Positions 36,155 through 45,760 are shown, counted from the first letter of the stretch. The stretch: DNA of 64,000 nucleotides from Pseudomonas agarici (GCF_900109755.1 NZ_FOAR01000031.1:1-64000), one strand, 5' to 3'. Program-made: numbers and translations. Notes: generated by a model not told the origin, from the sequence alone.

Positions 36155-36724
36155 ATGTTTTGGTTACTGGCGATCCTCGCCTACCTGCTCGGCTCTCTGT
36201 CCTTTGCCATTTTGCTCAGCCACCTGAGCGGAAACCCCGACCCCCGCATGAGTGGCTCGGGCAATGCCGGTGCGACCAACATGCTGCGCCTGGCTGGCAA
36301 GAAGCTGGCAATCCTGACGTTGCTCGGCGATTTGCTCAAGGGCCTGCTGCCCGTGCTGATCGCCGGATTTGCCGGGCTGTCACTGCAACAACAGGCCTGG
36401 GTCGGGCTCTGCGCCGTCCTCGGCCATCTGCTCCCACTGTACTTCCGCTTTCGCGGAGGCAAAGGCGTCGCGACAGCCGCCGGCATGCTGCTGGGGCTTT
36501 ACCCGCCCGCCGCCTTGCTGGCCATCGCCGTCTGGATCCTGACCTTCTACCTCACCCGCACCAGCTCGCTCGCGGCCTTGATCGCCACACCGCTGACCCT
36601 CCCGCTATTGGCCTGGCAGGAACCGGCGGCGCTGTTGCCGATGAGCCTGCTCACCGGCCTGATCGTCTGGCGCCACCGTGGCAATCTACGCGACCTCTTT
36701 GCCGGTCGCGAACGACATTTCTGA
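36155..36724 (+). CDS. plsY: Acyl-phosphate:glycerol-3-phosphate acyltransferase
   Basis: 189-residue polytopic membrane enzyme making lysophosphatidic acid from acyl-phosphate. Conserved motifs are SGNAGATNMLR near residue 32, GHLLPLYFRFRGGKGVAT near 90 and a terminal RHRGNL motif. Five or more membrane segments. Convergent with tsaD. Confidence 0.94.
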   Translation: MFWLLAILAYLLGSLSFAILLSHLSGNPDPRMSGSGNAGATNMLRLAGKKLAILTLLGDLLKGLLPVLIAGFAGLSLQQQAWVGLCAVLGHLLPLYFRFRGGKGVATAAGMLLGLYPPAALLAIAVWILTFYLTRTSSLAALIATPLTLPLLAWQEPAALLPMSLLTGLIVWRHRGNLRDLFAGRERHF

Positions 36725-36768
36725 TCGTCGCGGATGAAAATACTGCAACCCTATCCACAGCCCAGCAG

Positions 36769-37794
36769 TCAAAGTGGCGACAACTGCTCCATCGGCCAAC
36801 GCGCCCGCACGCTGATCGCCAGGCTTTCCTGCTGGCCGGCCTGCAGCCGCTGACAACCGGCAAATGCGATCATCGCGCCGTTATCGGTACAGAACTCAGG
36901 ACGCGCGTAGAACACCTTGCCCTTCATCTCACTGAGCATTGTCTCCAGCGACACGCGCAAGGCCTTGTTGGCACTGACGCCGCCAGCAATCACCAGACGC
37001 TGCATACCTGCCTGCTTCAACGCCCGCTTGCACTTGATAGTCAAAGTTTCCACCACTGCCTGCTGGAAGGCCAGCGAGATGTCGCAACGGGTTTGCTCAC
37101 CGTCGTCCCCAGTGCTGACACACTGCTGCCAGGTGTTGAGCGCGAAAGTTTTCAGGCCGCTGAAGCTAAACGCCAGGCCTGGCCGATCGCACATCGGTCG
37201 CGGGAAGACGAAGCGTCCGGGTACACCCCGTTCGGCTAGGCGGGCAATTTCTGGCCCGCCTGGGTAATTGAGGCCGATCATCTTCGCGGTCTTGTCGAAG
37301 GCCTCGCCGGCGGCGTCGTCCAGGCTTTCGCCCAGCAGCTCGTATTGACCGATGCCGTCGACCCGAACCAACTGCGTATGACCGCCCGAGACCAGCAACG
37401 CGACAAACGGGAACTGCGGTGGCTGCGCTTCCAACATCGGGGCCAGCAAATGACCTTCCATATGATGCACGCCCAGGGCCGGTATCCCCCAGGCAAAGGC
37501 CAACGCCTGGGCACACGAAGCCCCGACCAACAAGGCTCCGACCAAACCAGGACCGGCGGTATAGGCGATCGCGTCGATCTCGCTGGGCAGGCAATTGGCC
37601 TCGGCCAGCACCTGGCGAATCAGCGGCAGCATGCGCTTGACGTGATCACGGGAGGCCAGCTCCGGCACCACCCCGCCATAGGCTCGATGCAGGTCGATCT
37701 GACTGAACAGCGCATCGGCCAGAAGCCCGCGCTCACTGTCGTACAGCGCGACGCCGGTTTCGTCGCAGGAAGTTTCCAATCCCAGTACTAGCAT
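36769..37794 (-). CDS. tsaD: tRNA N6-adenosine threonylcarbamoyltransferase
   Basis: 341-residue ASKHA-fold protein that completes t6A37 with TsaB, TsaC and TsaE. Starts MLVLGLETSCDETGVA; metal-binding HHMEGH near residue 111, nucleotide motif VSGGHTQLV and NYPGGPE are present. Divergent from rpsU across about 195 bp, the conserved tsaD/rpsU arrangement of proteobacteria. Confidence 0.96.
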   Translation of the reverse strand: MLVLGLETSCDETGVALYDSERGLLADALFSQIDLHRAYGGVVPELASRDHVKRMLPLIRQVLAEANCLPSEIDAIAYTAGPGLVGALLVGASCAQALAFAWGIPALGVHHMEGHLLAPMLEAQPPQFPFVALLVSGGHTQLVRVDGIGQYELLGESLDDAAGEAFDKTAKMIGLNYPGGPEIARLAERGVPGRFVFPRPMCDRPGLAFSFSGLKTFALNTWQQCVSTGDDGEQTRCDISLAFQQAVVETLTIKCKRALKQAGMQRLVIAGGVSANKALRVSLETMLSEMKGKVFYARPEFCTDNGAMIAFAGCQRLQAGQQESLAISVRARWPMEQLSPL

Positions 37795-37989
37795 GGATTT
37801 ACGCCCTGAGGCTGAATTCGAAGGCGCGCATCATAGTCGCCACCCCGGGCTCAGACCAGTGGTTTTCGATCAGAGGCTTTGCATTCCTGACGATGAGAGG
37901 TTAACATCCGCAACCCTTAAAAACCGACGATCTCCAGTGCGCTTTTGCCTGAGGACGTCGACCCCGGTAATGAATGAAGGTAGCTCTGG

Positions 37990-38205
37990 ATGCCAGCCGT
38001 CAAAGTTAAAGAGAACGAACCCTTCGACGTAGCTCTGCGTCGTTTCAAGCGCTCCTGCGAAAAAGCCGGTGTTCTGGCTGAAGTTCGTAGCCGCGAATTT
38101 TACGAGAAGCCGACTTCCGAGCGTAAGCGCAAAGCAGCCGCTGCTGTTAAGCGTCACGCCAAGAAAGTTCAGCGCGAACAGCGCCGCGCCGTTCGTCTGT
38201 ACTAA
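37990..38205 (+). CDS. rpsU: 30S ribosomal protein bS21
   Basis: 71-residue basic ribosomal protein beginning [21 protein letters not shown], first gene of the macromolecular synthesis block rpsU-dnaG-rpoD. A GGTAGC-type region and an A-rich start precede the ATG. A hairpin follows shortly after the stop. Confidence 0.97.
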
Positions 38206-38640
38206 TACACAGACGTCCGTCGCAAGCTTCTGCCAAGCCCGGCTCTTAGCCGGGCTAATGGCATTTGCGGATATCGCTTGATGCTTCACCGTCAAAGCCG
38301 CCGATGCGACCCAGACGAACCCGCTTCAGCACGTCAGACCTGGCTTCTTGCCAGTGGTGCGCGTCTTTACTGACGAGCCTACCAAGGCTACCGACGAGCA
38401 CACCCTTTCCAGCTTGCGGCGTTGTGCGGTCATTTTGACCGGCGGTGCGCCCGACAGCGACAGTTATAAATCGAAACCTGAAAAGCTGATTAAATTAAGG
38501 TCAGTGAGTTTTCGGCAGATACACTTCCCGACGATGATTGAGCAGACGACGAGCAATCGAGCAGCGCACATGCCTGCACGCCCCGACGACGTCCCGCCCC
38601 TTTCGGGATCCCCTTGCAGCGCAGCAACGACGAGAACGCC
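38206..38640. other. 435-bp gap between rpsU and dnaG, no gene
   Basis: No frame here resembles a protein; the 101-residue frame at 38348-38653 runs into dnaG in a different frame and lacks a ribosome site. P. aeruginosa has a small GatB/YqeY-type gene at this place, which is not detectable here. The gap holds the rpsU hairpin and presumably a dnaG promoter. Confidence 0.6.
38236..38256 (+). terminator. Hairpin after rpsU (partial terminator)
   Basis: Perfect 9-bp stem AGCCCGGCT/AGCCGGGCT with a 3-nt loop, flanked by a further TGCCA/TGGCA pairing. There is no long T run after it, so it may be a weak terminator or processing site. In E. coli a terminator between rpsU and dnaG keeps primase levels low. 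Confidence 0.55.
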
Positions 38641-40605
38641 ATGGCCGGGCTAATTCCCCAGAGCTTCATTGACGACCTTCTGAACCGCACCGACATTGTC
38701 GACGTGGTCAGCTCGCGCGTGCAAATGAAAAAGGCCGGCAAGAACTACACCGCCTGCTGCCCTTTTCACAAGGAAAAGACCCCGTCCTTCAGCGTCAGCC
38801 CGGACAAGCAGTTCTACTACTGCTTTGGCTGCGGCGCGGGAGGCAATGCCCTCGGTTTCATCATGGACCACGACAACCTGGACTTCCCCCAGGCCGTCGA
38901 AGAGCTGGCGAAAGCCGCCGGCATGGAGATCCCCCGCGAGGAAAGCGGCCGGCCGCACAAGCCGCGACAACCCACCGACTCACCGCTCTACCCGCTGCTG
39001 ACCGCGGCAGCCGATTTTTATCGTCAGTCGCTGAAAAGCCACCCGGCCCGCAAAGCTGCCGTGGACTACCTCAAGGGTCGCGGCCTGACTGGCGAAATAG
39101 CCCGCGACTTCGGCCTGGGCTTTGCCCCGCCGGGCTGGGACAACCTGTTCAAGCACCTGTCCAGCGACACGCTGCAGCAAAAAGCCATGATCGACGCCGG
39201 CCTACTGATCGAAAACGCCGAGACTGGCAAACGTTATGACCGCTTCCGCGATCGCGTGATGTTCCCGATCCGCGACAGCCGCGGCCGTATCATCGCCTTC
39301 GGCGGCCGGGTGCTGGGCGACGACAAACCCAAGTACCTGAACTCACCGGAAACCCCGGTATTTCACAAGGGCCAGGAACTCTACGGCCTGTTCGAGGCTC
39401 GCAAGAACAACCGCAACCTTGACGAGATCATCGTCGTCGAGGGCTACATGGATGTCATCGCCCTGGCCCAGCAAGGTCTGCGCAACGCCGTAGCGACGCT
39501 CGGCACCGCGACCAGCGAAGACCACATGAAAAAGCTGTTTCGCATCGTGCCCAACGTGCTGTTCTGCTTTGACGGCGATCAGGCCGGCCGCAATGCCGCC
39601 TGGCGCGCACTGGAAGCGACTTTGAGCAGCCTGCAGGACGGACGGCGTGCGCGCTTTCTGTTCCTGCCCGAAGGCGAAGACCCGGATACCCTGATCCGCA
39701 CGGAAGGCACTGATGCCTTTCGCGCCCGGATCAACCAGCACGCGCAGCCACTGGCCGATTATTTCTTCCAGCAACTGACCGAAGAAGCCGATCCTCGCTC
39801 ACTGGAAGGCAAGGCCCACATGGCCACTCTCGCCGCGCCGCTGATCGACCAGATTCCTGGGGCGAATCTGAAGATCCTGATGCGTCAACGCCTCACGGAA
39901 ATCACCGGCCTGACCCACGAAGCCGTCAGTCGGCTGGCGCACAGCGCCCCGATGGATGGTCCACCACCCGCTTATGATCCCGGCATCGACTACGACGCCC
40001 TCCCAGACTACTCGGACTACCACCCACCGCAGGAGGCCTATGCGCCCCAGCAGGAGTGGAGCCCGAAAAAACCAGGCGCCGGCGGCAAGAAATGGGACAA
40101 GAAACCCTGGAACAAAAATGGCAAGCACGGCGCTGATCGCGACCAGCCACGTGCCCCGAGAGTCCCGACCGCCGTCGAACCACCGACCCTGACCGCCTTG
40201 CGGACCCTGGTCCATCATCCGCGACTGGCCGAGAAGGTCGAGACCGCTGGTCACTTCGCCGATGAAGACAACACCAATACACAGCTTCTGGTGGCCTTGC
40301 TCGAAGCCGTGCAAAAGAATCCTAAGCTAAGCTCATTTCAGTTGATCTCGCGTTGGCACGGCACCGAACAGGGCCGATTGCTGACCCGCCTGGCGGAAAA
40401 GGAGTGGCTGATCGAAGGGGAAAACCTTGAACAACAGTTTTTCGACACCATAACTAGCTTGTCAGCCCGTCAGCGCGAGCGAAAGTTGGAACAACTTCTC
40501 AGGAAGTCGCGTCAAAGCGAATTGAGCACCGAAGAGAAATCTTTGCTGCTTGATCTGCTAAAACGCAATCTTCCTGCCTCAAACCCGACCTCAACTGGCG
40601 CGTGA
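38641..40605 (+). CDS. dnaG: DNA primase
   Basis: 654-residue replicative primase. The N-terminal CHC2 zinc finger uses C40, H43, C61 and C64; the TOPRIM core has IVVEGYMDVIAL and the DGDQAGRNAAWRAL motif; the C-terminal part is the DnaB-interacting domain. Between residues about 438 and 517 lies a Pro/Tyr/Lys-rich, probably disordered linker that is longer than in E. coli. The ATG at 38641 fits the family start MAGLIPQSFIDDLLNRTDIV. Confidence 0.96.
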   Translation: MAGLIPQSFIDDLLNRTDIVDVVSSRVQMKKAGKNYTACCPFHKEKTPSFSVSPDKQFYYCFGCGAGGNALGFIMDHDNLDFPQAVEELAKAAGMEIPREESGRPHKPRQPTDSPLYPLLTAAADFYRQSLKSHPARKAAVDYLKGRGLTGEIARDFGLGFAPPGWDNLFKHLSSDTLQQKAMIDAGLLIENAETGKRYDRFRDRVMFPIRDSRGRIIAFGGRVLGDDKPKYLNSPETPVFHKGQELYGLFEARKNNRNLDEIIVVEGYMDVIALAQQGLRNAVATLGTATSEDHMKKLFRIVPNVLFCFDGDQAGRNAAWRALEATLSSLQDGRRARFLFLPEGEDPDTLIRTEGTDAFRARINQHAQPLADYFFQQLTEEADPRSLEGKAHMATLAAPLIDQIPGANLKILMRQRLTEITGLTHEAVSRLAHSAPMDGPPPAYDPGIDYDALPDYSDYHPPQEAYAPQQEWSPKKPGAGGKKWDKKPWNKNGKHGADRDQPRAPRVPTAVEPPTLTALRTLVHHPRLAEKVETAGHFADEDNTNTQLLVALLEAVQKNPKLSSFQLISRWHGTEQGRLLTRLAEKEWLIEGENLEQQFFDTITSLSARQRERKLEQLLRKSRQSELSTEEKSLLLDLLKRNLPASNPTSTGA

Positions 40606-40619
40606 GGTCATAGCTCGGG

Positions 40620-40625
40620 TATAAT
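40620..40625 (+). promoter_or_regulatory. -10 element of a likely rpoD promoter
   Basis: A perfect TATAAT lies in the 67-bp gap after dnaG, giving a leader of about 40 nt before rpoD. No convincing -35 is visible at 16-18 bp upstream, so the promoter may be activator- or stress-dependent, or weak. Confidence 0.4.
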
Positions 40626-40672
40626 CCTCGGCTTGTTTTTTGCCCGCCAAGACCTTCAGTGGATAGGGTGTT

Positions 40673-42520
40673 ATGTCCGGAAAAGCGCAACAGCAGTCTC
40701 GCCTCAAAGAGTTGATCAGCCGTGGTCGTGAGCAGGGTTACCTGACTTACGCGGAGGTCAACGACCACCTGCCGGAGGATATTTCAGATCCGGAACAGGT
40801 GGAAGACATCATCCGCATGATCAACGACATGGGGATCAACGTATTCGAGAGTGCTCCGGATGCGGATGCCCTTTTGTTGGCCGAAGCCGACACCGACGAA
40901 GCAGCCGCCGAAGAAGCGGCTGCGGCGTTGGCGGCCGTGGAAACCGACATTGGTCGCACTACCGACCCAGTGCGCATGTACATGCGCGAAATGGGTACGG
41001 TGGAGCTGCTCACGCGTGAAGGCGAAATCGAAATCGCCAAGCGTATCGAAGAGGGCATTCGTGAAGTGATGGGCGCAATCGCGCACTTCCCTGGCACGGT
41101 TGAACACATCCTCGGCGAATACACCCGCGTCACCACCGAGAGTGGTCGCCTGTCCGACGTCCTCAGCGGTTATATCGACCCGGACGACGGCATTGCGCCG
41201 CCTGCCGCCGAAGTTCCGCCGCCCATCGATGCCAAGGCTGCCAAAGCAGACGATGACAGTGACGACGATGAAGCCGAGGCCAGCGACGACGAAGAAGAAG
41301 CCGAAAGCGGTCCTGATCCAATCATCGCCGCCCAGCGCTTTGGCGCCGTGGCCGACCAGTTGGAGATCACCACCAAGGCGCTGAAAAAGCACGGTCGCCA
41401 CAACAAGGCGGCCATCGCCGAACTGTTGGCCCTGGCCGAGCTGTTCATGCCGATCAAACTGGTACCGAAGCAATTCGAAGCCCTGGTCGAGCGTGTTCGC
41501 GGTGCCCTGGATCGCCTGCGTCAGCAAGAACGCGCCATCATGCAGCTGTGCGTGCGTGATGCCCGGATGCCACGTGCCGACTTCCTGCGCCAGTTCCCAG
41601 GCAACGAAATCGACGAAAGCTGGACTGCTGCTCTGGCCAAGGGTAAGAGCAAATATGCCGAAGCCATCGGCCGCTTGCAGCCGGACATCGTCCGTTGCCA
41701 GCAGAAGCTGAGCGCGCTCGAAGCCGAAACCGGCCTGACGATTGCCGAGATCAAGGACATCAACCGTCGCATGTCGATCGGCGAGGCCAAGGCCCGTCGC
41801 GCGAAGAAAGAGATGGTTGAAGCCAACTTGCGCCTGGTGATCTCCATCGCCAAGAAATACACCAACCGTGGCTTGCAGTTCCTCGACCTGATCCAGGAAG
41901 GCAACATCGGCTTGATGAAAGCGGTGGATAAGTTCGAATACCGTCGCGGCTACAAATTCTCGACCTATGCCACCTGGTGGATCCGTCAGGCGATCACTCG
42001 CTCGATCGCCGACCAGGCCCGCACCATCCGTATTCCGGTGCACATGATCGAGACAATCAACAAGCTCAACCGCATTTCCCGGCAGATGCTGCAGGAAATG
42101 GGTCGCGAACCGACCCCGGAAGAGCTGGGCGAACGCATGGAAATGCCCGAGGACAAAATCCGCAAGGTATTGAAGATCGCCAAAGAGCCGATCTCCATGG
42201 AAACCCCGATCGGTGATGACGAAGACTCTCACCTGGGTGACTTCATCGAAGACTCGACCATGCAGTCGCCAATCGATGTTGCTACCGTCGAGAGCCTCAA
42301 GGAAGCGACTCGCGAAGTTCTCTCCGGCCTCACCGCCCGTGAAGCCAAGGTCCTGCGCATGCGCTTCGGCATCGACATGAACACCGACCACACCCTTGAG
42401 GAAGTCGGCAAACAGTTCGATGTCACCCGCGAGCGGATTCGTCAGATCGAAGCCAAGGCGTTGCGCAAGCTGCGCCACCCGACGAGAAGCGAGCATCTGC
42501 GCTCCTTCCTCGACGAGTAA
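40673..42520 (+). CDS. rpoD: RNA polymerase sigma-70 factor RpoD
   Basis: 615-residue housekeeping sigma factor. Region 1.1 at the N-terminus, region 1.2 (DPVRMYMREMGTVELLTREGEIEIAKRIEEG), an acidic stretch rich in Asp/Glu around residues 190-215 within the non-conserved region, region 2 (NLRLVISIAKKYTNRGLQFLDLIQEGNIGLMKAVDKF and YATWWIRQAI), region 3, and region 4 with the HTH (LEEVGKQFDVTRERIRQIEAKALRKL) are all clear. Ends in a strong terminator. Confidence 0.98.
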   Translation: MSGKAQQQSRLKELISRGREQGYLTYAEVNDHLPEDISDPEQVEDIIRMINDMGINVFESAPDADALLLAEADTDEAAAEEAAAALAAVETDIGRTTDPVRMYMREMGTVELLTREGEIEIAKRIEEGIREVMGAIAHFPGTVEHILGEYTRVTTESGRLSDVLSGYIDPDDGIAPPAAEVPPPIDAKAAKADDDSDDDEAEASDDEEEAESGPDPIIAAQRFGAVADQLEITTKALKKHGRHNKAAIAELLALAELFMPIKLVPKQFEALVERVRGALDRLRQQERAIMQLCVRDARMPRADFLRQFPGNEIDESWTAALAKGKSKYAEAIGRLQPDIVRCQQKLSALEAETGLTIAEIKDINRRMSIGEAKARRAKKEMVEANLRLVISIAKKYTNRGLQFLDLIQEGNIGLMKAVDKFEYRRGYKFSTYATWWIRQAITRSIADQARTIRIPVHMIETINKLNRISRQMLQEMGREPTPEELGERMEMPEDKIRKVLKIAKEPISMETPIGDDEDSHLGDFIEDSTMQSPIDVATVESLKEATREVLSGLTAREAKVLRMRFGIDMNTDHTLEEVGKQFDVTRERIRQIEAKALRKLRHPTRSEHLRSFLDE

Positions 42521-42522
42521 CA

Positions 42523-42552
42523 GCAAAACCCCCGGCCCGCCGGGGGTTTTGC
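42523..42552 (+). terminator. Rho-independent terminator of rpoD
   Basis: Perfect 13-bp stem (GCAAAACCCCCGG and its complement) around a CCCG loop, with TTTT in the downstream arm and a further T run. Starts 3 bp after the rpoD stop. The A-tract/T-tract symmetry makes it bidirectional. Confidence 0.95.
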
Positions 42553-42747
42553 TTTCTGGCTCATCTGCTGACCAGCCTCATGAGCGGCTGCAGCTAGGTT
42601 TCGCTCTATGCCGAAGTGCTGCAAAGTTGTGAACAGATCCAAGGGTATACCTCGTCAGCCTGCCGCTGGTGGTCGAGGAACCAGTTGCGGCTTTTCTTCA
42701 TATAACTCTTTCGGAGTTTTCGGATAGCGCAAGCGAGAAACCGTCGC

Positions 42748-42753
42748 TATAAT
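42748..42753 (+). promoter_or_regulatory. -10 element of the tRNA-Ile2 promoter
   Basis: Perfect TATAAT ending 14 bp before the mature tRNA 5' end, followed by a GC-rich segment (TCGCGGCC) typical of stable-RNA promoters. A matching -35 is not obvious. Confidence 0.55.
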
Positions 42754-42767
42754 TCGCGGCCTACTGA

Positions 42768-42844
42768 GGGCCTATAGCTCAGTTGGTTAGAGCAGAGGAC
42801 TCATAATCCTTTGGTCCACGGTTCGAGTCCGTGTGGGCCCACCA
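42768..42844 (+). tRNA. tRNA-Ile2 (anticodon CAU)
   Basis: 77-nt cloverleaf with encoded CCA: acceptor GGGCCTA/TGGGCCC (one G-T pair), D arm AGCTCAGTTGG, anticodon stem GAGGA/TCCTT with CAU at 42802-42804, T arm with GGTTCGAGTCC. The loop CTCATAA is typical of the minor isoleucine tRNA whose C34 is converted to lysidine by TilS; annotation pipelines often call it tRNA-Met. It marks the left boundary of the variable region. Confidence 0.93.
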
Positions 42845-42849
42845 ACTCC

Positions 42850-42872
42850 AAAGCCGCGCATTGCGCGGCTTT
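42850..42872 (+). terminator. Terminator of the tRNA gene
   Basis: Perfect 10-bp stem AAAGCCGCGC/GCGCGGCTTT with a 3-nt loop, 5 bp after the tRNA CCA end; the downstream arm ends in TTT followed by CT. Confidence 0.85.
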
Positions 42873-43362
42873 CTCGCTAGCCACGCTGGTATCCAGCGCA
42901 ACGGCTCCGAACGCATGATGCTGGAAGCAGCCCTCAAGCGCCACCTGAACGGCATGTCCTCCACCGCTCAGCCTAGCGAAACCCCGAAAGCCAAAAAAGC
43001 TCATCGGATACTTGGGTACATCCTTTCTGACTGTTCTCTCCGCTGAAATCATCACCGGCTATTGCGACAAGCGTCCGGACGAACCCAGCCGTACTGGGAA
43101 CATCAGCAACAATTGAGCGCTCCACGCCATCCGGCCACCTGTTCCACGATCATCCGGCCGGGCAATCGGAGCGCAACGACGCGGGTTGGCATTGTCAGTC
43201 CGAAGCCTCTGCCGCGGTTAATTTCGTTAAACACCTGCGCATCGATCCGCCCTGGCGTTCGATGCGATAAGCGTTATGCGCCAACTGCTTTAAGATCCCA
43301 TCACCTCAAGCCGGATTACCAATCGGGCCTGCGAGCGCGAGGTGCAAGCCCAGGAGGCGGTG
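42873..43362. other. Degraded or non-coding stretch after the tRNA, no intact gene
   Basis: About 490 bp between the tRNA terminator and the zinc deacylase gene. A 71-codon plus frame that ends at 43046 contains LEAALKRHLNG and may be a gene remnant, and other frames end quickly. I recognise no integrase or attachment-site repeat of the tRNA 3' end. Confidence 0.45.
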
Positions 43363-44352
43363 TTAGAGCGGGATGTCGAGAACTCTGGCCAGTCGCACTA
43401 CGGTGACGCCTGGCCCAAGATGCCTAAGCGACGGCTGGACCAACACGCAGTTGTCATAAGGCGTGACAATCTCCCGATCGCCGTCTCGGGCGATGACCGT
43501 TCCAGAGCGCGCTATCAGCTCCAGGCCGCGAAAGTCCTCGACAAAGCTGAAATCCATACTGTTGGCGACGATCGATTCGGTCACTTGGAGGAAACGCTGG
43601 GGGTCGGGTTTGACGCTGCTTAGAAACTGTACGACGTCTTCTTCACACACCACTTGGGTCGTGATCAGAAAGCGCGCCGCCACATCCAATGCAACCTGCC
43701 GGCTTTTTTGTGAAAAATGTTGCCCGGTCTCTATCAGCAGCGCGTTCTTCTCACTCGCACTCTCGTTGAAATCATCGTAATCACGCATGCGACGACCGTT
43801 GGCGTGACCGGAGTCAACGACTACTGTTGCTGGCACACCGAGGGTGGCGGCGAACTCCATGCCCTTGATACATGCACCACACATCATCAGCGGCGCGGAT
43901 TCTTCATGCATCGAGTGGATATCAAGCAGCAGGTCGACGCTGTCAATGAGAGGACGCAACTCGCGCGCCCGACGCAATTCGATAGAGCTTTGATCGCCGT
44001 CGAGTTTCGATGGTAACCAGACCCGGTTCATGTCTTCGTCCAAGTAACGAGTCGCGTCGATGTTCTGTGGGTCGAAGCGCTGGTAGGCCTCGACGTTGCC
44101 GAACGCCAGGCTCAACCGACCCTGACGCGGGCGTAAACCGCTGCGCAGGAAGGCGTCAACCGCAATAGCACCACTGACTTCGTTGCCATGAGTCAACGCC
44201 ATGATCAATACGTGTGGCCCCGGTACGCCACTGTCGAAACTGTGAGCGTAATCAATTCCGCAGTTACCCGTTTTCCATGGGTGGATATCGGGAAACTCAA
44301 CTTCCACCGGATAAGGTTTCAGGGACGCACGAATTTGTTCAAGGGTCTTCAT
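43363..44352 (-). CDS. Succinylglutamate desuccinylase/aspartoacylase family zinc deacylase
   Basis: 329-residue M14-type hydrolase. Zinc ligands are predicted at H55 and E58 (THGNE) and H146 (DIHSMH), and the catalytic Glu at E208 (LIETGQHF); the family segment DEDMNRVW is also present. Such enzymes release an acyl group from N-acyl amino acids or related amides. It is not the arginine-pathway astE, which sits in the ast operon. The ATG has GGAG upstream. It lies 97 bp downstream of the MHS transporter gene on the same strand, suggesting uptake and deacylation of one substrate. Confidence 0.82.
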   Translation of the reverse strand: MKTLEQIRASLKPYPVEVEFPDIHPWKTGNCGIDYAHSFDSGVPGPHVLIMALTHGNEVSGAIAVDAFLRSGLRPRQGRLSLAFGNVEAYQRFDPQNIDATRYLDEDMNRVWLPSKLDGDQSSIELRRARELRPLIDSVDLLLDIHSMHEESAPLMMCGACIKGMEFAATLGVPATVVVDSGHANGRRMRDYDDFNESASEKNALLIETGQHFSQKSRQVALDVAARFLITTQVVCEEDVVQFLSSVKPDPQRFLQVTESIVANSMDFSFVEDFRGLELIARSGTVIARDGDREIVTPYDNCVLVQPSLRHLGPGVTVVRLARVLDIPL

Positions 44353-44449
44353 TTGGATCTCCGACAGATAATAGTTCCCGTTTGCCGAGTAACCTGCAGG
44401 TGCGGCATATACGGTGATTTAAGAATGGAATGGAGCGAACGGCTTAAGA

Positions 44450-45760
44450 TCAGTTAGAGATGTTATGACGCATACGGCGGCTAAGGCAGATCACCGCGAT
44501 GACACTGATAAGCGCTGTCGCCATGACGTAGAAGCTGGGCGCTAACTTATTGTCGGTGGCACCAATCATCCAAGTCACGATCAGCGGGGCAAAACCGCCA
44601 AACAAGGTGACCGAAAAGTTGTAGCTGAGCGCCAGGCCAGTACCACGAATGCTGGTGGGAAATATGTCGGCCAGCATCGCGGGGATCGGCCCCAGGCCGG
44701 CAGCGATCAAAATGCCGACAATGGTTTGCACCAACAGCAAGACCCATATAGTGGGAAAGATATTGAGCAGCAGAAACATCGGGTAAGACGACAAACCTGT
44801 AATCAGCAATGCGATGGTCAGCACCCGAAACCGACCATAGCGATCCGAAAGGCCACCGAACACCGGAGCCATGATCATCAGGGTAGCCCCGGTCACCAGC
44901 GCCCCAAGGTACGAGGAGGTGGCTGCGATGTGTAGCTGCTTTAAGGCATAGATCGGCATGTAGAGCTTGTGCACGTAGTTGAACGCCGTCGCACCGGAGA
45001 CCACCCCGATAGCCAGCAGCAAGCTTACATGCTCCTTGATCAACACATTTCGCAGTGGAGTTTTATGGTGAACGTTCGCGACGGTTTTCTGGAATTCCGG
45101 GGTTTCATCAATCTGGCTACGGATGTAAAAACCCACCGGCCCGATCAGTAAACCAATGCCGAAAGCAACACGCCAGCCCCAGTCATTCAATTGCACATCC
45201 GACAACGTGTAACTGAGTAGGGCACTGACCCCTGCCGCCAATACAGTCGCCAGGCCTTGGGTTGACAACTGCCAACTGGCGAAGAAACCACGTCGTTTAG
45301 CATCAGCGTGCTCGACCATGAATGCGGTCGCGGCACCGAACTCCCCACCCGTGGAAAAACCTTGCAGCATACGAGCAACAATAATCAGCAGCGGTGCGGT
45401 CAAGCCAATCTGCTCATAGGAAGGAACGACAGTGATCATCGCTGTGCCGAGCATCATGATCGTAATCGACATCGTCAATGAGGCCTTGCGCCCTGCCCGA
45501 TCCGCGTATGAGCCCAGTACGATTGCGCCCAGCGGACGCATCAAAAAAGAAATGCCAAATGAGCCAACGCTGAGCAGTAGTGAAGTAGTTTCGTTGTCAG
45601 ACGGGAAAAACATCCTCCCAATCACCACTGCGAAATAGCCATAGATCAGCAAGTCGTAAAATTCCAAAGCGTTGCCGATACTGGCTGCGACGATTTCCTT
45701 CCATGGACCTCGCTTGGTAGAGGCTTGTGCGGGAAGCACGATGGATGATTGAACGGTCAT
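44450..45760 (-). CDS. MFS transporter, metabolite:H+ symporter (MHS) family
   Basis: 436-residue inner-membrane protein with about 12 hydrophobic segments and the motif SYADRAGRKASL between helices 2 and 3. The N-terminus (ASIGNALEFYDLLIYGYFA) is typical of the MHS family, whose members import citrate, alpha-ketoglutarate, shikimate, proline/betaine and similar acids with protons. The substrate is not deducible. Neighbours (zinc deacylase downstream, LysR regulator upstream) suggest an N-acyl amino acid or carboxylate. Confidence 0.85.
   Translation of the reverse strand: MTVQSSIVLPAQASTKRGPWKEIVAASIGNALEFYDLLIYGYFAVVIGRMFFPSDNETTSLLLSVGSFGISFLMRPLGAIVLGSYADRAGRKASLTMSITIMMLGTAMITVVPSYEQIGLTAPLLIIVARMLQGFSTGGEFGAATAFMVEHADAKRRGFFASWQLSTQGLATVLAAGVSALLSYTLSDVQLNDWGWRVAFGIGLLIGPVGFYIRSQIDETPEFQKTVANVHHKTPLRNVLIKEHVSLLLAIGVVSGATAFNYVHKLYMPIYALKQLHIAATSSYLGALVTGATLMIMAPVFGGLSDRYGRFRVLTIALLITGLSSYPMFLLLNIFPTIWVLLLVQTIVGILIAAGLGPIPAMLADIFPTSIRGTGLALSYNFSVTLFGGFAPLIVTWMIGATDNKLAPSFYVMATALISVIAVICLSRRMRHNISN

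Noticed and set aside
40784..42526. 580-codon minus-strand frame
   Set aside because: Shadow of rpoD.
42801..43055. Minus-strand frame reading through the tRNA (ends GPHGLEPWTKGL)
   Set aside because: Classic translation of tRNA sequence seen in many genomes; not a gene.
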